Positions 10,222 through 19,426 of a stretch of 64,000 nt of DNA are shown here, piece by piece. Position 1 is the first letter of the stretch. Each line of letters begins with the position of its first letter. Source of the stretch: Trypanosoma brucei gambiense DAL972 (taxonomy: Eukaryota; Euglenozoa; Kinetoplastea; Trypanosomatida; Trypanosomatidae); assembly GCF_000210295.1 (NCBI RefSeq), contig NC_026744.1, positions 2,976,001 to 3,040,000 of the forward strand. The letters run 5' to 3'. The notes beneath the pieces are model-generated. The model was not told where the DNA came from. It searched no databases and was given only the letters and a program-made list of their open reading frames with translations. The position numbers and the translations under genes are program-made.

Positions 10222-11208
10222 ATGTCTAACACATGTAAGCGTGTGGCTGTTACGGGGGCAGCGGGACAAATTGGTTACTCGCTGCTACCACTTATTGCAG
10301 CAGGGCGTATGCTCGGTTTCGACCAGCGCGTGCAGCTGCAGCTATTGGATATTAGCCCGGCTCTGAAGGCGCTTGAGGGGATTCGAGCTGAACTTATGGA
10401 TTGTTCTTTCCCTCTACTGGACGGCGTCGTTATTACAGACGAACCAAAGGTTGCCTTTGACAAGGCTGACATTGCCATTCTCTGCGGCGCCTTCCCGCGC
10501 AAACCGGGTATGGAAAGGAGGGATCTACTGCAGACAAATGCAAAAATATTTTCCGAGCAGGGTCGCGTGCTGGGTGAAGTTGCATCGCCCAATTGTCGTG
10601 TCTGCGTCGTTGGCAATCCAGCGAATACAAACGCCCTCATTCTGCTCCGTGAATCAAAGGGCAAGCTTAATCCCCGATTCGTGACGGCGCTTACTCGACT
10701 GGACCACAACCGCGCTACCGCCCAAGTGGCTGAGCGCGCGCGTGCCCGTGTTGAGGAGGTTAAAAATTGCATTATTTGGGGTAACCACAGCGGCACTCAG
10801 GTGCCAGATGTCAACAGCGCAACTGTTGGTGGGAAGCCCGCGCGCGCTGCAGTGGATAACGACGCTTTTTTTGACAATGAATTCATCACAATCGTTCAGG
10901 AGCGGGGAGCTGAGATAATGAAGCTACGAGGACTCTCGTCCGCACTATCAGCTGCGAAAGCAATCGTGGATCATGTTCACGACTGGATGCTGGGCACGCC
11001 TTCCGGGACCCACGTGTCGATGGCTGTGTACTCCGACGGCAATCCCTACGGAGTACCTGGTGGCCTCATCTTTTCTTTTCCCGTTACTTGCAGTGGTGGG
11101 GAGTGGCAAATTGTCAGTGGACTCAATGTGACGCCCGCGATCTCCGAGCGCATTAAAGCAACAACAACGGAGCTCGAGGAGGAACGTAGAGAGGTCTCCA
11201 CAACCTAG
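10222..11208 (+). CDS. cMDH: Cytosolic malate dehydrogenase
   Basis: NAD-dependent enzyme interconverting malate and oxaloacetate. The 328 residues match the usual length. The Rossmann glycine motif is at the N terminus (G12-x2-G15-x2-G18 in TGAAGQIG). The substrate-binding arginine loop ([15 protein letters not shown]), the NPANTNA segment, the LTRLDHNRA aspartate motif and the catalytic-histidine motif [12 protein letters not shown] (about residue 190) are all present. These motifs are those of the cytosolic clade of MDH. There is no mitochondrial presequence and no C-terminal SKL-type tripeptide (it ends STT), so a cytosolic location is favoured over a mitochondrial or glycosomal one. Confidence 0.96.
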   Translation: MSNTCKRVAVTGAAGQIGYSLLPLIAAGRMLGFDQRVQLQLLDISPALKALEGIRAELMDCSFPLLDGVVITDEPKVAFDKADIAILCGAFPRKPGMERRDLLQTNAKIFSEQGRVLGEVASPNCRVCVVGNPANTNALILLRESKGKLNPRFVTALTRLDHNRATAQVAERARARVEEVKNCIIWGNHSGTQVPDVNSATVGGKPARAAVDNDAFFDNEFITIVQERGAEIMKLRGLSSALSAAKAIVDHVHDWMLGTPSGTHVSMAVYSDGNPYGVPGGLIFSFPVTCSGGEWQIVSGLNVTPAISERIKATTTELEEERREVSTT

Positions 11209-11875
11209 TTTATTTTGCTATTTTGCGGTGTTATATGAAACTAATGAGTATGATGTAATGGGGGGGGGAGAAAGAGTGACGGTGACAGGATCAAACGAAA
11301 AGAAGGCATGTATGCGTATATATTGTAATCTGACTATCTATATTATGCAGGTACTCACCTCAGGGGGGAGAATATGGAAACCGGGATGATGCGGTGCCGT
11401 TGGTTGAAATGGATGTGTCCGATTCCCGTTGATTCTTTCTTTTGTATGGGTGATTTTGTTCAACTTTTGTTGGCGGAAGATGGCCCCCTCTTAACTAAAG
11501 GTTTCACTTCTCTTCGTTCGCGTCCTATTTATGTGATGGTGCTGTTCGTGACCCATTTCAATGAGGAGGTTGAAGCAGTTTTAATGAAGCCATTTTCTCA
11601 GCGTTTCTTCATGGGTGGGGGCGTGTGGGTCCCAGTGTTACTCCTCCACACTTGTATGTTTTCTGCTTCGGGCTGTGTTTGCGGATTCATCTCCTGTTAC
11701 TTTTATCCCGTCTTTCTCTTCGCTGTTTCTACATGTGTGTGTGTGTGTGTTGATACTACCTCTGATATCCCGTAACTGCTGGGAAGGTGTGGGAACCGCG
11801 CAAAGGGAGTTTTTTACTTTTGTGTCCGTTTGTAAGTTTACGTCATCTGATTCTTTACGGGGCCGTGTAGCGGGA
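11209..11875. other. Intergenic region before the F-box gene
   Basis: About 670 bases. It holds a G run at 11259-11267, a (TG)n tract near 11732-11750 and a pyrimidine-rich stretch from about 11697 that probably directs splicing of the next gene (candidate AG at 11787-11788). Open frames of about 100 codons here look like UTR shadows. Confidence 0.6.
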
Positions 11876-13216
11876 ATGGCGCTTTCATTAGAGGACAGCA
11901 ACGCTGCGCTGCGGTGTCAGCGTAACCGAGCCGTGGCAGCCGCAACACTTGCCGACTCAATGCTTACGAGGTCTGGTCTTGTTTGTGACGAGGCTCACAG
12001 TAAAACTTTTTTTTCAACCCATACGAGGCCGATTGTACGGTACGGTAGCTTTGAAGAGTTGTTGCAGACGCACCTGAAACCCGATCCAAATGGTGAAGCG
12101 CGCGAATTATTGCGTGTCCTTCAGTCAGTGCCTGTTCTGCGCGATGAGCTCGCTCTCCTCGACGATGCGACGCTGAAGAATGTTTGTTCGTTTCTTGGTA
12201 CCAACTCAAGGGATCTGGCCCGGCTTGGTTCCGTATGCCGCCGCCTGCATGGCATTGCCATCGCCTTTACCCCTCCTGAGGTCGTTGTAGTGCCGAGCAT
12301 GGTATCGTCACACGGCCTCATGAGCGATGTTATCATGGACTCCCTTTGCTCCTTCTTCAGTTCGTACAAGCGCGGGCAGTTTGTACAGCGCCTCAGGCTT
12401 GTCGCTTCCAAGTACGCTTCCACGTTGGCGATAAATGATTCCCTTCCACTTTGTAGTCCTCATGCCTTCCCAGCGCTGGCTAAGGTTTTTCCTTCACTAA
12501 CGTATCTAGACTTGCGTGGTGTTCGCTGGAACGCTCAGTGCTTCCCAGGACTTGAGCAGAGCTTTTTCAGCGACCTCTACGTTGCGACGCCACATCTGCA
12601 GACGTTGAAGGTTGGTGTTTCCCTACTTGTTTATTGGTCACCGGGTTGGTGGCAACGGCTACCGACGCTTTCGCATTTTGTCGTGGGTTCTCGCCGCGAC
12701 GACCAAGCAGCAGCACTGCCTTCCGATGTGTTTGAAATGCTCCGTGCGCCGCAAAGGTCGTGGAGTGTGAAGTTTTGGTGCGTAGTGAAACGGGAGACTT
12801 TGCTTCTTTTCTTCTTGGCTACACAGCCACTACCGGGGGTGCGTGAGCTTGCGCTCAACATAGGTAACATCGATTTGGCAGAGGCCTTTTCTCGGCAGCC
12901 CACGAGAGCAGTGCGTGAGGAGAGCCGCGGGCGGAAATCTGCGAAGGGTTCTAGGATGAACACACCCCGGCGTGCAGCTGGAGGCAACTCTAACGAAGGG
13001 GATTTATGTGTATCTTTTCCGTCAATGACCGCACTCACAGTAGCAAATTTAGATCGTGTTCCCCTGTTGGCCCACAAACTCCTTTCGTGGATTTCACAGC
13101 GTGCGCCGGCTCTAAGGCATTTTAATATAGTGACTACTGCACGTATCCCACCACCACCAACTCGACTCAAAAGGCAAATGATGGCTGAACAAGCACATCT
13201 CACTGCAACCAGCTAG
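11876..13216 (+). CDS. F-box-like protein, 446 aa
   Basis: Probable substrate adaptor for an SCF-type ubiquitin ligase. Residues about 90-128 (LALLDDATLKNVCSFLG followed by DLARLGSVCRRLH) follow the F-box pattern: hydrophobic helix, FL, a DL.RL step, and VCR. The remainder contains leucine-spaced segments such as FPSLTYLDLRGVRW that suggest degenerate leucine-rich repeats as substrate-recognition part. I chose the ATG at 11876 because an in-frame extension back to 11615 crosses the pyrimidine-rich spacer expected to be removed by trans-splicing. A basic, low-complexity stretch lies near residues 345-375. The window also encodes a cullin at 57484, a possible partner class, although proximity carries little functional information in trypanosomes. 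Confidence 0.75.
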   Translation: MALSLEDSNAALRCQRNRAVAAATLADSMLTRSGLVCDEAHSKTFFSTHTRPIVRYGSFEELLQTHLKPDPNGEARELLRVLQSVPVLRDELALLDDATLKNVCSFLGTNSRDLARLGSVCRRLHGIAIAFTPPEVVVVPSMVSSHGLMSDVIMDSLCSFFSSYKRGQFVQRLRLVASKYASTLAINDSLPLCSPHAFPALAKVFPSLTYLDLRGVRWNAQCFPGLEQSFFSDLYVATPHLQTLKVGVSLLVYWSPGWWQRLPTLSHFVVGSRRDDQAAALPSDVFEMLRAPQRSWSVKFWCVVKRETLLLFFLATQPLPGVRELALNIGNIDLAEAFSRQPTRAVREESRGRKSAKGSRMNTPRRAAGGNSNEGDLCVSFPSMTALTVANLDRVPLLAHKLLSWISQRAPALRHFNIVTTARIPPPPTRLKRQMMAEQAHLTATS

Positions 13217-13669
13217 GCGAAGAGGGGGTGAATCCTAGGGTGGTGCATACAGCCTGAGCGGGGGGAAGTGTACGTCTGCTTGTGGTGGTGAGGAGTAGAA
13301 AAACAAATGTAAAAAAGATATTAATACTCATAGAGCGCTAATTCGCCGCACGGCGATACCGCGCACTGTGTATTTGCGGGGGTAACGCCCAGGCATCGGG
13401 GGTACGGCATCCCGAATAACCACCAATTATGTGCATGGACACCTACCGTCCTAATGTTTCTGTGTGCTTCCGTTTCCGCATATCTATCTTTATCAGTTTC
13501 CGGTGTTGCCGGATTCTTTGTGTCTGCCCTGTTTTCCCTCTCTTTCTTTACTGTTTTCAGCTTTCTCACTGTTATTATTATTGTTACAGTTATTGCTATT
13601 ATCATTTTTATTTAACCCTGATCTGGACGTATTTGCTGCGGTTACGAAGTTTAGGGCGCAGTCGTACAT
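13217..13669. other. Intergenic region
   Basis: About 450 bases without a gene. The second half is T-rich with imperfect ATT repeats (about 13570-13612), consistent with UTR or processing sequence. Confidence 0.6.
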
Positions 13670-13692
13670 CATTTCCTCTCTTTCGTTTTCAG
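13670..13692 (+). promoter_or_regulatory. Predicted trans-splice acceptor that decides the RING-protein start
   Basis: A pyrimidine tract ends in AG at 13691-13692, 40 bases before ATG 13732. It argues against the longer in-frame extension that begins at 13429. Confidence 0.7.
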
Positions 13693-13731
13693 CGTGCAGG
13701 GTATTTACTTCCATCCACGATAACTGTCTGT

Positions 13732-15138
13732 ATGATGTCCACTGAATCCCTTGAGTGCTGTGAGTGTTCATTGCCTGTGGGCAATGAAGGGAAAATGCGG
13801 GCCGTTTTGCTTGTTCCGTGTCAACATGTCCTCCATGCTGGTTGCAGCGAGTTCATACGCAAGCGCAGAAGGATACAACAACGCCTCAGTGCCTGCGGGG
13901 ACGGCTTTGACGCTGAGCCTGAGGCATGCGCCCCGGTGGAACCCAGTGATGGTCGTCTAGTCGCTTGTCCGGCTTGCTTGTGCCCCATTCAACGACTCGT
14001 ACCGCTGTTCCTTAACAGCAGTAATACCCCCGGGGTCGGCGACACCAGTGGATATGGAGGTGCCGGCAACATTCGGCATGATGGTGATGAGGGGGATGTT
14101 ATCGGGCAAGACATAAGTCAACGGGTTGTGGGAGATGGAAGAAGTGGCGACACGATGTTGCAGTTTAAGCAGGTTTTCTACAGACAGCAGGCGTTCATTG
14201 AAAAGATGAGTGAGCTGTGTAAACAGCGGGAGAACGTGGCGCAGTTAACCAGGTCATGTGCAATGCTGCACGCACGCCGCACAGATTTGGAGAGCGAGAT
14301 AGAGAGGCTCTCTAGCATAATTCCGAACGTAATGGCCTCTGCGAACACACCCCGGTTGAACGGTGACAAACCTCCAGTAGAGCACATGACGGCGACAGAA
14401 CTGGAGCTCTATATCACTCAGTCTTCAGCAGAGTTGAGCAACTTAGAACGCGAATTACGTGATCAGCGATCGGCCACGGAGAAAAAAATAAAAAAAGCAA
14501 AAGAACTTCAAACGAAGTACCGCAGAATGAGGGCAACTGTGCTTGCGGACGTAAAGAAGGATAGCTACGTCGGTATTCACTGTGAAGAGAGTGAGCGCAA
14601 AACTCCGGTGGAAGAGGGTTCTTTGCTCCTGACTTGTAGCAGTGATGTAGAGAACGAGGTCGTGCGCTATAGTGAACGCCCTCACGCTTTATCTGCTCCG
14701 GCTTCGGACACCGAAGAAGCTGTCATGAGGAAACATGCGCTAATAATCTCTTCCGGAAGCAGTTGTTGCAGTACCTCTGATGTTGAGGAGGTGAAGCATG
14801 TGGAAAGGGGCGCTGAAGAGATTTCTCTGGATGATGGTGACGGTGATGATGATGTTATCATTATTGATGACTCGCCCCAGCCTCGATCATCAAGGTTGAC
14901 GAGAGGCTCGTGGGGTCGTGTTGGCAGCGAATACAATCGCGGTAGAGGCTCAGCTGGTCAGCAGGGCCTTGCGAATGATAGAGCTGAACTGTTAGATGAA
15001 GACGATGTGATGTGGCACCCACAGGCGCAGCGCACCCGGCCGATGTTCAGTCAAACGGCGTCCACACCGCGTGCTTCGCAGTTTCTGCCTCGTCGAGTCG
15101 ACCGTCTTTTTCAGTCGTCGCTGGAGGGTTTTCGGTGA
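13732..15138 (+). CDS. RING-finger, coiled-coil protein with a SUMO-interaction-like motif
   Basis: Probable E3 ubiquitin ligase, 468 residues. The RING ligands are visible: C9-x2-C12, C30-x-H32-x2-H35-x2-C38, and C79-x2-C82, a RING-H2 arrangement with a long loop before the last pair. Residues about 143-275 form a coiled coil. Near residues 374-380 an acidic stretch contains DVIIIDD, the typical hydrophobic core with acidic flanks of a SUMO-interaction motif. The last eight residues, QSSLEGFR, resemble a PCNA-binding box (Q..L..F) but lack the second aromatic residue. The order RING, coiled coil, C-terminal PIP-like tail recalls TRAIP; the SIM-like motif recalls SUMO-targeted ligases. Both comparisons are inference. 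The start follows the splice acceptor at 13692; the second codon is also Met. Confidence 0.82.
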   Translation: MMSTESLECCECSLPVGNEGKMRAVLLVPCQHVLHAGCSEFIRKRRRIQQRLSACGDGFDAEPEACAPVEPSDGRLVACPACLCPIQRLVPLFLNSSNTPGVGDTSGYGGAGNIRHDGDEGDVIGQDISQRVVGDGRSGDTMLQFKQVFYRQQAFIEKMSELCKQRENVAQLTRSCAMLHARRTDLESEIERLSSIIPNVMASANTPRLNGDKPPVEHMTATELELYITQSSAELSNLERELRDQRSATEKKIKKAKELQTKYRRMRATVLADVKKDSYVGIHCEESERKTPVEEGSLLLTCSSDVENEVVRYSERPHALSAPASDTEEAVMRKHALIISSGSSCCSTSDVEEVKHVERGAEEISLDDGDGDDDVIIIDDSPQPRSSRLTRGSWGRVGSEYNRGRGSAGQQGLANDRAELLDEDDVMWHPQAQRTRPMFSQTASTPRASQFLPRRVDRLFQSSLEGFR

Positions 15139-15494
15139 ATAGGAGATGGGTATAAATTGGGTTAAAACGACACTGATGATGTCGAAGTTGGGCACATGCA
15201 ACATATATACGCAGACGTTTATATCGTCCGATCCAGTCGTTTATGTGAGCACAGCTTACCAACTTTTTTTTTAGCGAAAGTGTACCTTTTCTACCAGCTT
15301 TTGTGGTTAGAGTTAGTCCCATATTGTTCTTGTGAGTGCATTTACTGTGTCGTTGTTGATCTGCTGGTTGTACTCTTCCTCTCCCCACGACCGTTGCCTC
15401 TTTGGGGATACCCCTGTCATTCCATTCCATGGTTCCCTTGTTTTTTCTCCCTCTCCAAAAACTTTATTTACCCTCAATCGATTTGGACGCCGAC

Positions 15495-15523
15495 TTTTTT
15501 TTTTTTCTTTTCAAATGCTGCAG
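15495..15523 (+). promoter_or_regulatory. Predicted trans-splice acceptor for the gene at 15532
   Basis: A long T tract (15495-15512) is followed by AG at 15522-15523. The in-frame ATG 15532 lies 9 bases further on; an out-of-frame ATG at 15525 precedes it. Confidence 0.65.
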
Positions 15524-15531
15524 CATGGTTG

Positions 15532-18500
15532 ATGAATCCGTTTATTTTACCGCCATTAGAGAGACCCGCTACTGGGGGGCCGTGGACTTCCCATGTGCGG
15601 CTGCCCCCGGAATCCGAAAAGATTTTGGAAACTATGCCCAAACGCCTTTTGCCAGCCATCGAAAAGAGTTACCTCTCGGCGAGTGTAAAAAAACTTAGTA
15701 TATGGAAGCCGGAGCCTCGTTTTGAAGATATGATCGAGGCACTTGAGCGCCAGCAGCGCAAGTTGCGAGCGACGATTGGAGGCCGTGAGCACGAATGCCG
15801 CTACCGTCTGCTCTGGCAGCACCAAGAGGAGAAGGTAATTATTGAGTGTCGAACTGAAGCGGCATCTGTATCCGAGCTGATGAGGCAGCGAGCGCGCTAT
15901 TCCCAGAAGGTTCGGGATTTTGAGGCCCGCGGCCACGTTTTACACGTAGAGACGCTCACGCGTGGCCACATATATAAGTCGGAGGAGGATGCGCGAAAGC
16001 ACATAGAATCACTTGAAGCCATGATGTCCCTAAAGGGGTTGCGACACAAGGCCTCACGGGATGTAGAATCAGCAGAGTCTATCCTGCATGGTTTATGTGA
16101 CGTGCAGGAGTTCGAGAGATGTGTTGCCCAAGGTTCGTTTCACCCGTCAAAGATTTTCAAACCTGTAACATCGTTGATAATGACTCGCAACACCGGTACG
16201 GGTCATTATCAGGGTAGAACAGACCTTCTTATGGACTACACTGTTTGCGATGAGGAGTGTCGGGCAAGGGCCAGACTGCTGTTCGGCGAGAGGCTTGCAC
16301 TAATGGACCTTTATTGCGAGCATAACGCGGTTGTGACGATAGCTGTGGAGGAGTCGTCCGCTCGTGCAGCAATGTGGCGCGCGTTTCGTTGGGGCAGGTG
16401 CCAGGCACGGCTGGAGGCTTTGCTTATAATACAGAGATGGTGGCGAATGTTACGTGTGAAACCGTGGTTAGTGCGACGTAAACAGGGTATCAGTGAGTGC
16501 TTTAGGAAGAAACGCTGGAAAATGACTGCATCTGACTACCATGCTTTGCTGTCACGCATGCGGCGGAGCCGCGCGCTGGTTGGTGGCCCGTCTTCTCTCA
16601 CTGATATCAGGCAATCCATGGCTGCAGTAGAACGAGCGGCTGAATTGTCCCATCAATGGCTTTACGATTATTTTGTGTACACGTTGATGAATCGAGCCGC
16701 ACAACTGCATCGCCTGATTCAGCACGACCTGGGGATCCGCTCTGTCGAAGAGTATGCTGAACGAAGCACAGAAGAGGAAGATGAAGCCACCTCGTCGCTT
16801 CCCCTTTCATTGCTGCGGATGCCATACCGCGTTTTCGTTCGCATGCAGGCGAAGCAACCGTACCCTTCATGGCGTATCAATCGCTGGGTTGAGGGCTCTA
16901 TCAGCCTCCTGCGGCTTCAGGAGGGTCTTATGGCAGAAGAATCGCGGCTCCGTGATGTACTGCACGGAAGGGAAGCCCGTGAAACGGATGCGCTGAAGCT
17001 CTTTCAGTTTGTACTAAATAAAGGTGATTGGCCCTGGCGTTCGTTCTGTACAGCTATGCATTTCATTGTGCACGATGAGAGTATCGGGCGCGATCTTGTG
17101 GCAGAGAGTGAGCGGAATGCCAGGTCTACATTGTCCGTAGAAGAGGCCGCTGAGGCGTCACAGTATTTTACCCTGGAGAGTGAAAGGCTTTACATTCTGC
17201 AGGAAGAGGCTCTGCGGCGAGAGGCCATTGAGAAGGAGGAGAGCACTGTGTTCGGTGATGCAACAGAAGGGGAGTGGCGTTGGGAGAATCTGTGCAAAAC
17301 CCGGATGCGATTCGCAGCCTCTTGCGGCTGTGTCCTCCACTGGGAGCGGGAGCGGGACCGAGGTTTAGGATCCAAACATGTTTCACTGGATTCGGTTGCG
17401 CGTGTCATCACACGCTTCTTCCGCCGTGTTCAGCGACGCCGCAGGTTGGCCGCTGCCCGTTCCAAAGATGCCTCTGAGGAAACGCGTGTTCGGGAGATCG
17501 CGTCTGCCATGAAAAGGTTGTTGGAGGGCATTATTGAGGAGGACAAGCAGTTAATACCACATTACATAGCGCAGTTTGGGGCTGCCGCTACCGCTGTTCT
17601 TTCCCCGGTTTCCACTAGTAGGGCCACTGAACTTTGTTCCCAGGCTATAGGAACCCAGGAAGACGCGTCCTATATTGACACTTCAGCCTCACTGTTTAGC
17701 GAATGGTTTGATGCGCAGGCAAGTGAACCGATGGAGCGAAACTACAAGGAGATTGTTGCCCGGTTTATTGCCGCACACAAGGATCTATATAGGGACATGC
17801 AGCATCTTTTCTACATTGTGCGCCGGGTTAGGGAAGGTGTTGAGGAGTCTGAGTTGAGCGAGCGCATTGCATTGCAGCAAAGTGAGGCGTTTCTCCAAGT
17901 CGCCACCTACCAGGTAAGTGTTTGTGAGGAGAAAGAGCGATTGAAACTCGTTGAAGAGATTGAAAGTGCTCATTTGGACATGTGCGAGCAGTTGGAAATG
18001 CTGGGCGCTTTGGCTTGGTGCACAACTCCGAGTACTAGGCCTAAACCTTTCGTTTTCCCACTAACTAAGGCGAGGAAGGCGAAACCAGAGGTCACCAACG
18101 CGTTGCTACCACTTCCCATATACATGACAAATACCAATCGCCTCTTATGCCGGGAGGAAGTTACACGCGTCCGAATCGCTGTAGAGGAACTGAGGGAGTA
18201 CAAGGCATATCTGGAGAACGCACACAACCTTCTGCATGACGATGTGGTGCGTGAGGAGGCTACTCAGCGCCTGTTGCTATGTGCTAAAGTGGACAACTAT
18301 TACCCCAGTAATCCGCCTGTAGCCCAGCTTGCAGCGCTTGTAGAAGAAGAGACTCACACACGTATCCCGACAGAGGAGGAGGCTCTAGGCACGTACGGTT
18401 CCCCTATGCTCCGATCTGTCTCTGAATACGCCGAGCACGTACTCTTCAAACGTTTCCTCCAGGGGTTCTTAAAGTTCTCGAGCGAGGCTCAGTACTTTGA

Positions 18501-18654
18501 TCGCCATGTAACGGTGTTGCTCCTCCAGAGGGTTTCATTTCTTGGTAGTAAGCTTCGCGAGCTTTTGGCCATGGAGAGCTGTGCACGCGGGAGGTTGGAG
18601 TTTTATGAGGAACGATACCGTGACGCACTTCGCGAGGCATACTACGAGAAGTAA
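15532..18654 (+). CDS. Large helical protein with IQ-like segments, 1040 aa
   Basis: I do not recognise the family. The protein is 1040 residues, very rich in Glu and Arg, and predicted almost entirely helical with several coiled-coil stretches. Two segments resemble calmodulin-binding IQ motifs: ALLIIQRWWRMLRVK near residue 296 and VITRFFRRVQRRRR near residue 625. Such architecture is common in trypanosome cytoskeletal and flagellar proteins, so an axonemal or basal-body role is possible but inferred. The start at 15532 follows the T tract and AG; the open frame extends upstream to 15196, but that part is mostly the spacer. No enzyme motif is seen. Confidence 0.8.
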   Translation: MNPFILPPLERPATGGPWTSHVRLPPESEKILETMPKRLLPAIEKSYLSASVKKLSIWKPEPRFEDMIEALERQQRKLRATIGGREHECRYRLLWQHQEEKVIIECRTEAASVSELMRQRARYSQKVRDFEARGHVLHVETLTRGHIYKSEEDARKHIESLEAMMSLKGLRHKASRDVESAESILHGLCDVQEFERCVAQGSFHPSKIFKPVTSLIMTRNTGTGHYQGRTDLLMDYTVCDEECRARARLLFGERLALMDLYCEHNAVVTIAVEESSARAAMWRAFRWGRCQARLEALLIIQRWWRMLRVKPWLVRRKQGISECFRKKRWKMTASDYHALLSRMRRSRALVGGPSSLTDIRQSMAAVERAAELSHQWLYDYFVYTLMNRAAQLHRLIQHDLGIRSVEEYAERSTEEEDEATSSLPLSLLRMPYRVFVRMQAKQPYPSWRINRWVEGSISLLRLQEGLMAEESRLRDVLHGREARETDALKLFQFVLNKGDWPWRSFCTAMHFIVHDESIGRDLVAESERNARSTLSVEEAAEASQYFTLESERLYILQEEALRREAIEKEESTVFGDATEGEWRWENLCKTRMRFAASCGCVLHWERERDRGLGSKHVSLDSVARVITRFFRRVQRRRRLAAARSKDASEETRVREIASAMKRLLEGIIEEDKQLIPHYIAQFGAAATAVLSPVSTSRATELCSQAIGTQEDASYIDTSASLFSEWFDAQASEPMERNYKEIVARFIAAHKDLYRDMQHLFYIVRRVREGVEESELSERIALQQSEAFLQVATYQVSVCEEKERLKLVEEIESAHLDMCEQLEMLGALAWCTTPSTRPKPFVFPLTKARKAKPEVTNALLPLPIYMTNTNRLLCREEVTRVRIAVEELREYKAYLENAHNLLHDDVVREEATQRLLLCAKVDNYYPSNPPVAQLAALVEEETHTRIPTEEEALGTYGSPMLRSVSEYAEHVLFKRFLQGFLKFSSEAQYFDRHVTVLLLQRVSFLGSKLRELLAMESCARGRLEFYEERYRDALREAYYEK

Positions 18655-19426
18655 TGCCACCGTGTTTCTTAACCATGCTTTTTTTTAATTTTCCCCTTCC
18701 TGTCACTGTATCATTACGAACGAAGAAAAGGGGAAAGTGCCGCACATGTATTTTTATGAAATAAGAACCTATGTCATATAGCAGTAAGCCGTGGTAGCAC
18801 CATGCCACGGAAATAAGTTTCACTATATGTAAGCGCTAACACACATATGCGCGCGAAAAGCAAAAAGAAAAAAAGTAGACGAGGAGAATTTTTAAAAAGG
18901 GTATATTTATTTAAGCATGTACCTAAGAGCGCACGGGCCAGACAAAGCATGAGTGCCAACACAGTTATCCGCACACACGCATCAGAAGGTACTGTTCTCC
19001 ATTTTCTTCCATCAGGAAGCATGGTGTAATTATTTCTCACGAAAGTTGTACGACTAGTAGTACCCTTTTTCTCCCTTTTCTCTGTGGCTTTTTTAAAAGC
19101 TTCCTTTATTTTCTTTTTCCTTTTGAGCTAACTCTACCTCCGTAGCCGCCAGCGTTCTCAATGCAGTTTTGCGTGTAAGTCACTTGCCTCTTGGCCAAGT
19201 AGACTCGGTATGCAACACCAGGAGCGCCGCACGCATAACAATTTGCGTTTACGCGTCTACGTTAGTGTGCAGATGTTATGATACTTTTGTTTTAACTTTG
19301 CTCCGCGTCCTTGGCGTTGGTATTGTTGCAATCTTTCATCGGCCAGTGCCTGTATATTTCAATATCCTCTTGCTTTTCATCCTTGCTACTGCCTCTGAAA
19401 ACAAGGAATATCTGCCTCTTTGAAGG
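18655..19426. other. Intergenic region before HSP70.c
   Basis: About 770 bases. Pyrimidine tracts at about 19061-19120 are the likely processing signals. The last 29 bases before the ATG (19398-19426) are identical to those before the canonical HSP70 gene, so the shared tract starts in the 5' UTR. A short open frame at 19169-19423 has no support. Confidence 0.65.

Noticed and set aside
11374..11775. 133-codon plus-strand open frame before the F-box gene
   Set aside because: It lies in the spacer, contains the TG and pyrimidine tracts expected to act in splicing, and has no recognisable protein features.
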